Shown: positions 23,726 through 31,971 of the stretch, piece after piece | How the letters are laid out: the number at the start of each line of letters is the position of its first letter | Position numbering within the stretch: the stretch's first letter is position 1 | Source of the DNA: Aquabacterium sp. J223 | GTDB taxonomy: Bacteria; Pseudomonadota; Gammaproteobacteria; Burkholderiales; Burkholderiaceae_C | NCBI RefSeq assembly: GCF_024666615.1 | Contig: NZ_CP088297.1 | Span: forward strand, 3,348,001 to 3,412,000 | Reading direction: 5' to 3' | Length of the DNA stretch: 64,000 nucleotides | Program-made: the position numbers and the translations under genes | Notes under the pieces: model-generated | What the model was told of the DNA's origin: nothing | Seen by the model: the letters and a program-made list of their open reading frames with translations, nothing else | Database searches by the model: none

Positions 23726-24273
23726 AGGTCACCCGCCCGACGCCGGCCCACTTCGGCCTGTTCGTCTTCGACCTGGACCGGATGGTGGACTTCTACACCA
23801 CCGTGTTCCGGCTCACGATCACCGACGAGGGCCTGGGCAAGAACTTCGGCAACCGGCTGGTCTTCATGAGCGCCAGCGAGGACCAGCACCACCAGCTGGT
23901 GCTGTCGGCCGGGCGCTCGGAGCGGTCGCCGGTCAGCACGGTGATGCAGCTGTCCTTCCTGGTGCCCGACCTGGCCGAGCTGCGGCTCAACCGAGACCTC
24001 GCCAGCGCCCACGGTGCCACCGAGCTGCGGCCGATGAACCACGGCAACGCCTGGTCGCTGTACTACTTCGACCCGGAGGGCAACCGCATCGAGGTCTACC
24101 TCGACACGCCCTTCTACGTGTCGCAGCCCTACGGCACGCCGCTCGACCTGGACCGCACCGAGGCGGAACTGCTCGCCGAGACCGAGCGGATGGTGCGCGA
24201 CGACCCGAGCTTCATGCCGCTGGACGCCTGGCAGGCGCGCTTCCGCGGGCGGGGCCCGGGGCGTGAACCATGA
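23722..24273 (+). CDS. VOC-family protein, extradiol dioxygenase-like
   Basis: 183 residues with one pair of beta-alpha-beta-beta-beta modules. Candidate metal ligands are His10 (PAHFGLFVFDLDRMVDFY), a central His in SEDQHHQLVLS, and the terminal Glu in GNRIEVYLD. This His-His-Glu set fits iron-type extradiol dioxygenases (catechol 2,3-dioxygenase class) or other VOC enzymes. Short size matches the small one-repeat members rather than the 300-residue BphC type. It overlaps both neighbours by ATGA. Confidence 0.78.
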   Translation: MKVTRPTPAHFGLFVFDLDRMVDFYTTVFRLTITDEGLGKNFGNRLVFMSASEDQHHQLVLSAGRSERSPVSTVMQLSFLVPDLAELRLNRDLASAHGATELRPMNHGNAWSLYYFDPEGNRIEVYLDTPFYVSQPYGTPLDLDRTEAELLAETERMVRDDPSFMPLDAWQARFRGRGPGREP

Positions 24274-25709
24274 AGGGCAACTTCATCGGCGGTGCCTGGG
24301 TCGCGGGCGCGCGCGCCCTGCCCAACGTCAACCCGTCGGACACCCGCGACCTCATCGACCACTATGCACAGGCCGACGCCGCGCAGGCACGCCATGCGGT
24401 GGACGCGGCCGCGCAGGCCCTGCCGGCCTGGAGCGCCACCTCGCCCCAGCAGCGCTTCGACGTGCTGGACCAGGTCGGCGGCGAGCTGCTCGCCCGGCGC
24501 GAGGCGCTCGGTGACCTGCTGGCGCGCGAGGAGGGCAAGACCCTGCCCGAAGCCATCGGCGAGGTGGTGCGCGCCGGCCAGGTCTTCAAGTTCTTCGCCG
24601 GCGAGGCGCTGCGGCTGTCGGGCGAGTCGCTGGCCTCGGTGCGTCCCGGCGTCACGGTGGACATCACCCGCGAGCCGATCGGCGTGGTCGCGCTGATCAC
24701 GCCGTGGAACTTCCCCATCGCCATCCCGGCCTGGAAGATCGCGCCGGCGCTGGCCTTCGGCAACACGGTGGTCTTCAAGCCGGCCGAACTGGTGCCCGGG
24801 TCGGCCTGGGCGCTGGCCGAGATCCTGTCGCGCAGCGGCCTGCCGGCGGGGGCCTTCAACCTGCTGATGGGCCGCGGCGCGGAGGTCGGGCCGGCGCTGG
24901 TCGACGACCCGCGCGTGGCCGGGCTCAGCTTCACGGGCTCCACCGCCACCGGCCGGTCGCTGGCGCAGGCCTGCGCGGCGCGTGGCGCGAAGTTCCAGCT
25001 CGAGATGGGCGGCAAGAACCCGCTGGTGGTGCTCGACGACGCGGACCTGGAGCTGGCCACGCACTGCGCGGTGCAGGGCGCGTTCTTCTCCACGGGGCAG
25101 CGCTGCACCGCGTCCAGCCGCCTGATCGTCACCCAGGGCGTGCACGACCGGTTCGTCGACCGGCTGGTGACCCGGCTGCGCTCGCTGACGGTGGGCGACG
25201 CGCGCAGCCCCGGCACCGACCTCGGGCCGGTGGTCGACGAACGGCAGCTCGACACCGATCTCGGCCACATCCGCGACGCCCAGGCGCAGGGGGCTCGGCT
25301 GGCCTTCGGTGGACAGCCGATGGCGCGCGACGCCCGCGGCCATCCCGGCTTCTACCTGCAGCCGGCGCTCTTCACCGAGACGGACAACACGATGCGCATC
25401 AGCCGGGAGGAGGTGTTCGGCCCGGTGGCCAACGTCATCCGCGTGCGCGACTACGACGAAGCGCTGGCGGTGGCCAACGACACGCCGTTCGGCCTGTCCA
25501 GCGGGGTCTGCACGACGAGCCTGAAGCACGCCTCGCATTTCAAGCGGCACGCCCAGGCGGGCATGGTGATGGTCAACCTGCCGACGGCGGGCGTGGACTA
25601 CCACGTGCCGTTCGGCGGCCGCAAGGCGTCGAGCATGGGCGCACGCGAACAGGGGCGGTACGCGGCCGAGTTCTTCACCGCGGTCAAGACCTCCTACACC
25701 TTCGCCTGA
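24270..25709 (+). CDS. NAD(P)-dependent aldehyde dehydrogenase
   Basis: 479 residues, full ALDH length. Active-site residues are visible: Asn in ITPWNFPIAIPAWKIAPAL, the general-base Glu in FQLEMGGKNPLV, the catalytic Cys in FFSTGQRCTASSRL, and the Rossmann GSTATG motif. The sequence resembles 2-oxoglutarate semialdehyde or 2-hydroxymuconate semialdehyde dehydrogenases, consistent with the operon. It overlaps the VOC gene by ATGA; the tautomerase starts 11 bp after its stop. Confidence 0.9.
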   Translation: MKGNFIGGAWVAGARALPNVNPSDTRDLIDHYAQADAAQARHAVDAAAQALPAWSATSPQQRFDVLDQVGGELLARREALGDLLAREEGKTLPEAIGEVVRAGQVFKFFAGEALRLSGESLASVRPGVTVDITREPIGVVALITPWNFPIAIPAWKIAPALAFGNTVVFKPAELVPGSAWALAEILSRSGLPAGAFNLLMGRGAEVGPALVDDPRVAGLSFTGSTATGRSLAQACAARGAKFQLEMGGKNPLVVLDDADLELATHCAVQGAFFSTGQRCTASSRLIVTQGVHDRFVDRLVTRLRSLTVGDARSPGTDLGPVVDERQLDTDLGHIRDAQAQGARLAFGGQPMARDARGHPGFYLQPALFTETDNTMRISREEVFGPVANVIRVRDYDEALAVANDTPFGLSSGVCTTSLKHASHFKRHAQAGMVMVNLPTAGVDYHVPFGGRKASSMGAREQGRYAAEFFTAVKTSYTFA

Positions 25710-25720
25710 AAGGTCCCGCC

Positions 25721-25936
25721 ATGCCCTTCATCGACGTGAAGATCATCGAAGGCGTGCTCGACGAGGCCCAGTACCAGGCCCTGATCGCGGAGATCACCGA
25801 GGCGGTGGTGCGGGTCGGCGGCGAGGGCCTGCGCCCGATGACCCGGTGCGCCATCCAGGAGGTCCGCAGCGGCCGCTGGGGCGTCGCCGGCAAGCCGCTG
25901 ACCACCGAGCAGGCCCGGCCGCGCACCGGGCCGTAG
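25721..25936 (+). CDS. 4-oxalocrotonate tautomerase-like protein
   Basis: 71 residues. The catalytic Pro1 is ready after Met removal (MPFIDVKIIEG), and the expected basic site is present (RCAIQEVRSGRWGVAGK). 4-OT enzymes keto-enol isomerise 2-hydroxymuconate in catechol meta-cleavage. Its position 11 bp after the aldehyde dehydrogenase supports a ring-cleavage route. The Arg/Pro tail is slightly longer than the 62-residue classic form. Confidence 0.82.
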   Translation: MPFIDVKIIEGVLDEAQYQALIAEITEAVVRVGGEGLRPMTRCAIQEVRSGRWGVAGKPLTTEQARPRTGP

Positions 25937-25974
25937 CGCCGGCCGATGAGGCCCAAAAGACAGGAGACGACGAC

Positions 25975-26979
25975 ATGTTCACCGAAGCACTTCCGCCGGT
26001 CTTCCGGCAATGGCGGGCCCGCCTGGCCGGCCTGCTGCTCGGCCTGACCGCTGCCGCGGCACAGGCCCAGGGCTGGCCGGTCGCGGGCAAACCCATCACC
26101 ATCGTGTCGGCCTACCCGGCCGGCGGCTTCTCGGACGTCATCGCCCGTGTGCTCGGCGAGCGGCTGACCGAGAAGCTCAAGGTCACCGTGGTGGTGGAGA
26201 ACCGGCCGGGCGGCGGCGGCCAGATCGCCGCCAGCCACGTCAAGCAGCAACCGGCCGACGGCCACACGCTGTGGCTGGGCGATGTCGGCCCGTTCGCCAC
26301 CAGCCGGCATCTCTACAACAAGCTGAGCTACGACATGCAGAACGACTTCGTCGGCGTGGCCCGCCTGACGTTGACGCCGGTGCTGCTGGTGGTGCCGGCG
26401 GACAGCCCCCTGCGCAGCTTCGACGCGCTGGTGCAGGAGTCGCGCAGCGGGGAGCAGGGCCTGCTCTACGGCTCGCAGGGCACCGGCCTGGGCAGCCACC
26501 TCTTCACTGAGCTGATGCAGCGCCAGGTCGGCGGCCGCCTGGTCCATGTGCCGTACAAGGGGTCGGTGCCGGCGCTGCAGGACCTGGCCACGGGACGCAT
26601 CCAGTTCATGTGGGACAACGCCGTCACCAGCGCGCCCTTCGTCCGCGACGGCCGCCTGCGGGCCCTGGCCGTGCGGGCGACCAAGCGGATGGCCGAATTC
26701 CCGGACGTCCCGACGCTCGCCGAGCTCGGCCATCCGCAGCTCAACAACTCGATGCTGTGGGGCGGGCTGGTGGCGCGCGCCGGCACGCCGCCCGCCGTCG
26801 TGCAGCGCGTGGCCGACGAGTTCCTGGCGGCGCTGCGGCATCCCGCGACGCTCAAGCGCTTCGCCGACCTGCACCTGGAGGCGGCGCCCCTGGGGCCGGC
26901 GGACTTCCAGCGCTTCCTGGTCGCCGAGGACGAAAAGTGGGGCCGTGCGGTGCGGGAGACCCAGATCCGCATCGAATGA
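25975..26979 (+). CDS. Bug/TctC-type solute-binding protein
   Basis: 334 residues with a signal peptide (RLAGLLLGLTAAAAQAQG) and the TTT substrate-binding fold: ITIVSAYPAGGFSDVIARVL, VVVENRPGGGGQIAAS, and the C-terminal GLVARAGTPPAVVQRVADEF. These periplasmic proteins bind carboxylates such as aromatic acids or tricarboxylates, often without a linked TctAB permease, as here. The ATG at 25975 has AGGAG seven bases upstream. It ends the catabolic operon and may import its substrate. Confidence 0.9.
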   Translation: MFTEALPPVFRQWRARLAGLLLGLTAAAAQAQGWPVAGKPITIVSAYPAGGFSDVIARVLGERLTEKLKVTVVVENRPGGGGQIAASHVKQQPADGHTLWLGDVGPFATSRHLYNKLSYDMQNDFVGVARLTLTPVLLVVPADSPLRSFDALVQESRSGEQGLLYGSQGTGLGSHLFTELMQRQVGGRLVHVPYKGSVPALQDLATGRIQFMWDNAVTSAPFVRDGRLRALAVRATKRMAEFPDVPTLAELGHPQLNNSMLWGGLVARAGTPPAVVQRVADEFLAALRHPATLKRFADLHLEAAPLGPADFQRFLVAEDEKWGRAVRETQIRIE

Positions 26980-26986
26980 CGTTCGC

Positions 26987-27005
26987 CCGGCGCCCCGGGC
27001 GCCGG
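26987..27005 (+). terminator. Eight-bp GC hairpin after the catabolic operon
   Basis: CCGGCGCC-CCG-GGCGCCGG, a perfect 8-bp stem with a 3-base loop, starts 8 bp after the Bug gene stop. No T-tract follows, so it may act only as an mRNA end or pause site. Confidence 0.3.
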
Positions 27006-27146
27006 CGGCGTGTCAGCCAACGGATGACAGGCACCACCGCCCACCGCCTGACAACCACTGTCGAGATGTCCCGATAGGCCGCGCCTGCACGAAGGTCCAG
27101 AGTGAGGCCATCGGGTCCCGCCGTTGCGGGGCAAGGAGTTCCACCG

Positions 27147-27368
27147 ATGTCGAGCGCCAGCGCCACCTCTCCCGTCCAGCGACCCGGCTTCATGCTGTGC
27201 TTCGCCTCGCTGTACCAGGAAGGGCGGGCATTGGCCTTCCCTTGCGACGCCACAGGCCGGGTCGACCTCGACGGCCTCAGCGAGACGGCGCGGCGCAACT
27301 ACCTCTACGCCCGGGCGGTGATGGGGATGGAATACGCCCACCCGCGGGTGGAGCCCCTGCTGAACTGA
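27147..27368 (+). CDS. Conserved small hypothetical protein
   Basis: 73 residues from ATG 27147 with AAGGAG eight bases upstream (preferred over an ORF start at 27102). The core MLCFASLYQEGRALAFPCDA, GRVDLDGLSE and NYLYARAVMGMEY looks like a short conserved family of Burkholderiales that I know only as hypothetical. No signal peptide or metal motif is visible. It is followed closely by a convergent hairpin and the hemerythrin gene. Confidence 0.65.
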   Translation: MSSASATSPVQRPGFMLCFASLYQEGRALAFPCDATGRVDLDGLSETARRNYLYARAVMGMEYAHPRVEPLLN

Positions 27369-27375
27369 ACCTGCC

Positions 27376-27396
27376 GCGGGCCGCGACGCGGCCCGC
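27376..27396. terminator. Bidirectional GC stem-loop
   Basis: GCGGGCCGC-GAC-GCGGCCCGC is a perfect 9-bp stem in the 34-bp gap between two convergent stop codons (27368 and 27403). It likely ends both transcripts, although T-tracts are absent. Confidence 0.45.
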
Positions 27397-27402
27397 CCTG
27401 CG

Positions 27403-27987
27403 TCAGTCCAGCGGCATGGCCTTGTCGGTCTGCCCCGCGATGGTGTCGCGCGGCGCCTCGCCGCGTTCGCCCCGGGCCATGCGGTGCTGCCAGTCCAGCA
27501 TGCGCTGTCCCAGCGCCTCGCGCTGCCCGGCGTCGAGCAACCGCTGGACCTTCGGGAACAGGTCCTCCTCTTCCTCTCGGTCGTGGTGCTCGGTCTGTTC
27601 GCGCAGCACCTTGAACTTCGGCTCGTAGGTCGGGTCGGCCGGGTCCATGGCCAGCAGGTCGGCCAGCAGCCGCTTGAGGGACAGGTGCTCCTCCAGCGAT
27701 TCCAGCAGCTGGCCCTCGGTCGAGCGCTCGCGGACGGCGGGGTAGAACACTTCCTCCTCGGAGGCCAGGTGCACGCCGAGTTCGTCCCCCACCTCGGCGA
27801 CCAGGGCGGCGCGCTCGGGCGGCGACAGGTCGTCGAAGCGGTCCATGCGGTGCTCCAGCGCGCGGTGCTGCGCGATGAGCAACTGCACGGCGTCGGTGAC
27901 GCGGGGGTCGGCGAAGGCCTGCGGCATCTGCGCCAGCGGGGTGGCGCCGTTGGCGGCGGGGTCGGGCGTGGGGGTGGTGTTGTTCAT
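27403..27987 (-). CDS. Hemerythrin HHE-domain protein
   Basis: 194 residues. The HHE-type metal ligands can be seen in QHRALEHRMDRF, HLASEEEVFYPAV, SLEEHLSLKRLL and EQTEHHDREEEEDLFPKV. This set forms a di-iron site used for oxygen or stress sensing and storage; the protein is cytosolic. An N-terminal Pro/Thr-rich 40-residue stretch precedes the domain. It is 61 bp downstream of the DUF808 gene on the same strand and may share its transcript. Confidence 0.88.
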   Translation of the reverse strand: MNNTTPTPDPAANGATPLAQMPQAFADPRVTDAVQLLIAQHRALEHRMDRFDDLSPPERAALVAEVGDELGVHLASEEEVFYPAVRERSTEGQLLESLEEHLSLKRLLADLLAMDPADPTYEPKFKVLREQTEHHDREEEEDLFPKVQRLLDAGQREALGQRMLDWQHRMARGERGEAPRDTIAGQTDKAMPLD

Positions 27988-28048
27988 GCCGCCTGCGTGC
28001 AGGCGGCGTGCCCGCCCCGGCGGGTGGCCCGCTCGCCCGCTTCCCCGC

Positions 28049-28975
28049 TCACGCGCGCTGCGGCGTGGCGCCGCGGCGCAGCCGCTGCCACAGCATGACG
28101 AGCAGCAGCACCACCGCGCCGGCGGCCAGGCCGACCACCATGTTGCCCAGGGAGGGCAGCAGGGCCGACACCAGGCGGTTGCCGGCGCCTTCGGCCAGGT
28201 GCTCGATGCCATGGTGCAGCACCGACACCCCGTGGACCAGGATGCCGCCACCGACGAGCAGCATCGCCGCCGTGCCCGCGACGGACAGGAACTTCATCAG
28301 CCAGGGCGCCACCCGCAGGATGCCGCGACCGAGCGCCCGCGCCGGCGCCGCACCCGCGCCCTGGCGGGCCGCCAGCCACAGACCGCCGTCGTCGAGCTTG
28401 ACGATGCCGGCGACCAGCCCGTAGACCCCGACCGTCATCAGCAGCGCGATGCCCACCATGACGCCGGCCTGCGTCACGAAATCCTGGCCGGCCACCGCGC
28501 CCAGGGTGATGGCGATGATCTCCGCCGAGAGGATGAAGTCGGTGCGCACGGCGCCACGCACCTTGTCGCGCTCCTCCCCGGCCGGATCGGCCGCGGCCGC
28601 CGTCGCGGCGTGCGCCGCATGGGCGTGCGCATGCGGCCCGGGCCAGAAGCGGTGGGCCAGCTTCTCGGCCGCTTCGTAGCAGAGGAACAGGCCGCCCAGC
28701 ATCAGCAGCGGCGTCACCGCCCAGGGCGCGAAGCGGCTGATGGCCAGCGCCGCCGGCACCAGGATGGCCTTGTTGACCAGCGACCCCTTGGCCACCGCCC
28801 ACACCACCGGCAGTTCCCGCGCGGCGCTGACCCCGGTGACCTGCTGCGCGTTCAGCGCCAGGTCGTCGCCGAGCACGCCGGCGCTCTTCTTGGCGGCCAC
28901 CTTGGTGAGCACCGACACGTCGTCGAGGAGGGTGGAGATGTCGTCCAGGAGGGCGAGCAGGCTGCCGAAGGCCAT
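28049..28975 (-). CDS. DUF808/YedI-type inner-membrane protein
   Basis: 308 residues. It begins with the family mark AFGSLLALLDDISTLLDDVS and VLTKVAAKKSAGVLGDDLAL. A 6-helix membrane region follows, with ELPVVWAVAKGSLVNKAILV, the His-rich loop GPHAHAHAAHAA (about 120-135), and later hydrophobic helices. Function is unknown; the family is widespread in proteobacteria. Upstream in-frame Met codons fall in the repeat-rich leader and are unlikely. The hemerythrin gene follows downstream. Confidence 0.87.
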   Translation of the reverse strand: MAFGSLLALLDDISTLLDDVSVLTKVAAKKSAGVLGDDLALNAQQVTGVSAARELPVVWAVAKGSLVNKAILVPAALAISRFAPWAVTPLLMLGGLFLCYEAAEKLAHRFWPGPHAHAHAAHAATAAAADPAGEERDKVRGAVRTDFILSAEIIAITLGAVAGQDFVTQAGVMVGIALLMTVGVYGLVAGIVKLDDGGLWLAARQGAGAAPARALGRGILRVAPWLMKFLSVAGTAAMLLVGGGILVHGVSVLHHGIEHLAEGAGNRLVSALLPSLGNMVVGLAAGAVVLLLVMLWQRLRRGATPQRA

Positions 28976-29063
28976 GGTGTTCGTTGTGCTTGCGTGCTTT
29001 GGGGGGTGGTGGGGCAAGTGGCGCGCCGGTGGCGGAGCCGGCTTGTGCGTTTGCGTGTTCATT

Positions 29064-29615
29064 GTTGCGGTGGAGCCCGTGGGCCTGCGCGGCCCACCCC
29101 CGCGGTTCTTTCTTTTGGTGGCCCAAAAGAAAGGAACCAAAGAAAAGGGCCTTCAACACAACATCCGATTTCGCTCCCTCACGGCCACGGGGGGCCGCTT
29201 GTCGAGCGAGTTCCTGCCCGCCACCAGGCCCTGCCTCAGTCTGCGAGGAAGGGGAACGCGCCACCCGCGGCAGCTTCCGACAGCGCTCGTGTCTTGGCCC
29301 ATGCGGCGTCGCTGCGCTCGCCTACAACAGACAGTGGGGGCACGAGGTGCCTTCGGGCTTGCAAGAGCGAAGCGAAGCGGCGCGGACCCAGACACGAGCG
29401 CATTCGGAAGCCGGCAGCGCGTGAGTGTCAGACGCCCTTGCAGACTGAGGCAGGGCCTGGTGGCGGGCAGAAACTGGCGCGAGAAGCGGGCCCCGTCATC
29501 CAGTGCGAGAGCGAAATCGGATGTTGAAGCGCCCTTTTCTTTGGTGACTTTCTTTTGGGCAAGACCAAAAGAAAGTTACCGCGGGTGTGGGCCGCGCAGG
29601 CCCACGCGCTGCAAC
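29064..29615. repeat. Non-coding 550-bp imperfect inverted-repeat element
   Basis: The left arm (29064 to about 29320) and right arm (about 29363-29615) are reverse complements with scattered mismatches. Examples: GTGGGCCTGCGCGGCCCAC on one side matches GTGGGCCGCGCAGGCCCAC on the other; CCAAAGAAAAGGGC matches GCCCTTTTCTTTGG; and an internal CGCTCGTGTC matches GACACGAGCG near the centre. Each outer arm also contains its own small palindrome (CTTTCTTTTGG...CCAAAAGAAAG). The loop is about 40 bp. This palindromic family is frequent in Burkholderiales and Xanthomonas intergenic DNA. No transposase is present. Confidence 0.82.
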
Positions 29616-29648
29616 GCCCACAAGACCCAACACTGCAAAACCACCCAA

Positions 29649-30644
29649 TCACCCCTCGTACAACGAAACCGCCCCCCTCAACCGCTCCCTCACCTGTCGC
29701 CGCAAGGACGCCGGCGACACCACCTCCACGTCCGCCCCGTGCCGCAGAACGTCCATCAGCAGCTCCGTGGGTTCCGCATAGGGCAGTCGCAACCGCCAGC
29801 GCCCGTCCGCAAGGCGCTCGCCCTCCTGCGCGGGATGCCACTGCTCCTGCGCCACCCATTGCGCGGCCTCGGCGCTGAAGAGCAGCTCGGCCCAGTGCAA
29901 CGCGGCGCCGCTGAAGACGCCGTAGCCGGCGTCGAGCTGCTCCTGCACCGTCTTGAGCGACACCTCCTTCGCCTTCTGGTCGAGCAGGGTCGCCTCCTCC
30001 ACCGCGTCCAGCGCGAAGCGGCGCAGGCCGTCGCTGTCGTGGCACCAGGCGTCGAGGTACCAGGTGTTGCGCCAGTGGACCAGCCGCTGCGGCGACACGG
30101 TGCGCACGCTGCGCTGGCGCCGGCTGCGGGTGTAGTAGCCCAGGTGCACCCGCCGGCGCTGCACCAGGGCGCTGCCCAGCAGCTCGAAGTGGCGCGCCGG
30201 CACCGGGCGGCGCGCCGGGCTGGCGATGCGGATGCGCTTCATCAGTTCGCGGGCCTCGGCCTCGTCGCCCAGCAGGCCCTGCAGCTTGTCCAGCAGCGGC
30301 TGCAGGTGGCGGCCCAGCACCCCGCCCTCGTCGAGGTCGCGGATGAGGTGGTGCATGGACAGCAGCGCGTGCAGCTCGCGCTCGCTGAACCAGACGCCTG
30401 GCAGCTCGTGCTGGGTGTCGCCCGCCCGGTCGCGGGGGTCGGACTCGAAGCGGTAGCCGTTGCCGTAGCGGTCGTAGACGATGGGCGCGTCGAGCCGGCT
30501 GCGCAGGTACTCGAGGTCGCGCTTCAGCGTGGCGCGGGAGACGCCCAGCTCGTCCATCATCTCGACGAAGCTGACCAGCGGCTCGCCCGGCCGGCGGCTG
30601 CGGATCAGGCGTTCGATCTTGTAGAAGCGCTCGGTGCGGTCCAT
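29649..30644 (-). CDS. WYL-domain transcriptional regulator (YafY type)
   Basis: 331 residues. The N-terminal HTH of the DeoR type reads LVSFVEMMDELGVSRATLKR and IVYDRYGNGYRFE; a WYL domain lies at about 150-220 (VHLGYYTRSRRQRSVRTVSPQR then WYLDAWCHD), and a C-terminal WCX part ends the protein. WYL proteins sense nucleotides or small ligands and often repress linked genes. It is divergent from a 399-residue hypothetical gene with 127 bp between starts, the likely target. Confidence 0.88.
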   Translation of the reverse strand: MDRTERFYKIERLIRSRRPGEPLVSFVEMMDELGVSRATLKRDLEYLRSRLDAPIVYDRYGNGYRFESDPRDRAGDTQHELPGVWFSERELHALLSMHHLIRDLDEGGVLGRHLQPLLDKLQGLLGDEAEARELMKRIRIASPARRPVPARHFELLGSALVQRRRVHLGYYTRSRRQRSVRTVSPQRLVHWRNTWYLDAWCHDSDGLRRFALDAVEEATLLDQKAKEVSLKTVQEQLDAGYGVFSGAALHWAELLFSAEAAQWVAQEQWHPAQEGERLADGRWRLRLPYAEPTELLMDVLRHGADVEVVSPASLRRQVRERLRGAVSLYEG

Positions 30645-30771
30645 GGCGACGCGTGGAAGGGCGACCGGCCGATGCTAGCAGCGGCAGGCTCACGCCATGA
30701 GCCTCGGCGCCTCCATGCTGTGTTCACCGCCGGGGCTGTTCCCGGCCGCGAACCCGTCCAGGAGAGCCGCC

Positions 30772-31971
30772 ATGTCCGCCCTTCAGCCCACCCTGCGTAC
30801 CGCCAACGTCCAGCCCGCCTTCGGCCTGCCGCTGCCCGCGGCCGCCGGTGCACCGCCCAAGGCGCCGCACTGCGCGCTGGAACGCACCGGCTTCGACCTC
30901 GGCCGCGACCATGCCCGCTGGGGCCTGGTGCCGCCGGCGGAGCACCTGCACCCGGGCCACCCGGTGCGCGCGGGCTGGGCGGCCGGCCGCATCGCCTTCG
31001 CCGGCCGCACCCGCGAGGCCACGGTGCACGTGCGGCGCTGGCTGTCGCTGCGGCTGGCGGCCTGGCTGCGCGGCCAGGCGGTGGACACGCTGCAGGTCAC
31101 CCCCGCGCTGCTGCGCCGGCTGCACGCCGACGCCTGCCCGGTGACCGGCCAGCGGCTGAGCCAGGACGCCGGCGCCGACAGCGACGCGGTGGTGGTCGCG
31201 CTTCGGCCCGACGCCGCGCTGAGTCCCGGCCACCTGGTGCTGATGAGCCGCCGGGCCGCGCAGGCGTGGCGCCAGCGCGCGGCCGACGAGGCGCTGGCCA
31301 TCGCCCGCCGGCTGGACGAGGCCGAGCCCGGCGAGCTGGTCGACGGGCTGGACGCGAACGCCTGGTGGCGGCTGGCGACGCTGCTGTCCTTCGTCACGCC
31401 GCTGCCGCAGGCGCAGGCCGCGCAGCTGGCGCTGCGCGCCTGGCCGACCACGCGCCTGCGGCTGCTCAACCCGGTGCAGTCGCTGCAGGTGCTGCTGACC
31501 CTGGCCTTCACCGATCCGGACGGCCCGCCGCCGGTGCAGGCGCTGGCGGCCATGCTGCCGGCAGCGGTGCACAGCGAGTTCCAGGTCTTCATGCACACCC
31601 TGCTGGCGCGCCGCGTCGCCGCCGGTCCGGTCGACCGGGCGGGCCTGAAGCGGGCGCTGCTCGTCGCCTGGGGCCAGCCGCTGGTGCAGCGCCGGTGGAC
31701 GCGGCTGGCGCTGGCGCTGGAGGCCTCGCAGTGCGAGGCCCTGGTCGAGCAGGCGCTGCGCCGCGGGCTGGTCGGCGGGCTGCGCAGCCTGCCGAAGGCG
31801 ATGGCGACCGACGGTTGGGCCGTGGAGGCGGCGGCGCCAGGGGCGACGGCCACGCCGGGGACGGCGGAGGACCCGGCGCCCGCCCGCCTCGTCGCGATCG
31901 AGCGCCGGCGCCGGCCGCGGGCCGGCGAGCCGGTCACCGCGCAGGCTCAGCGCGCGCTGCCGCTGGCTTGA
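30772..31971 (+). CDS. Ala/Leu-rich 399-residue hypothetical protein next to WYL gene
   Basis: The start at ATG 30772 has AGGAG seven bases upstream, chosen over 30697. The protein lacks a signal peptide. Readable segments include an N-terminal GFDLGRDHARWGLVPPAEHL, an internal ACPVTGQRLSQDAG with a CPVTG motif, and a long helical, Leu-rich second half. I recognise no domain; a helical scaffold seems likely. It is divergent from the WYL regulator and overlaps the EamA gene tail-to-tail by 25 bp. Confidence 0.68.
   Translation: MSALQPTLRTANVQPAFGLPLPAAAGAPPKAPHCALERTGFDLGRDHARWGLVPPAEHLHPGHPVRAGWAAGRIAFAGRTREATVHVRRWLSLRLAAWLRGQAVDTLQVTPALLRRLHADACPVTGQRLSQDAGADSDAVVVALRPDAALSPGHLVLMSRRAAQAWRQRAADEALAIARRLDEAEPGELVDGLDANAWWRLATLLSFVTPLPQAQAAQLALRAWPTTRLRLLNPVQSLQVLLTLAFTDPDGPPPVQALAAMLPAAVHSEFQVFMHTLLARRVAAGPVDRAGLKRALLVAWGQPLVQRRWTRLALALEASQCEALVEQALRRGLVGGLRSLPKAMATDGWAVEAAAPGATATPGTAEDPAPARLVAIERRRRPRAGEPVTAQAQRALPLA

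Noticed and set aside
29064-29615. Insertion sequence at the inverted repeat
   Set aside because: The interior is far too short for a transposase and none is encoded, so it can only be a passive element.
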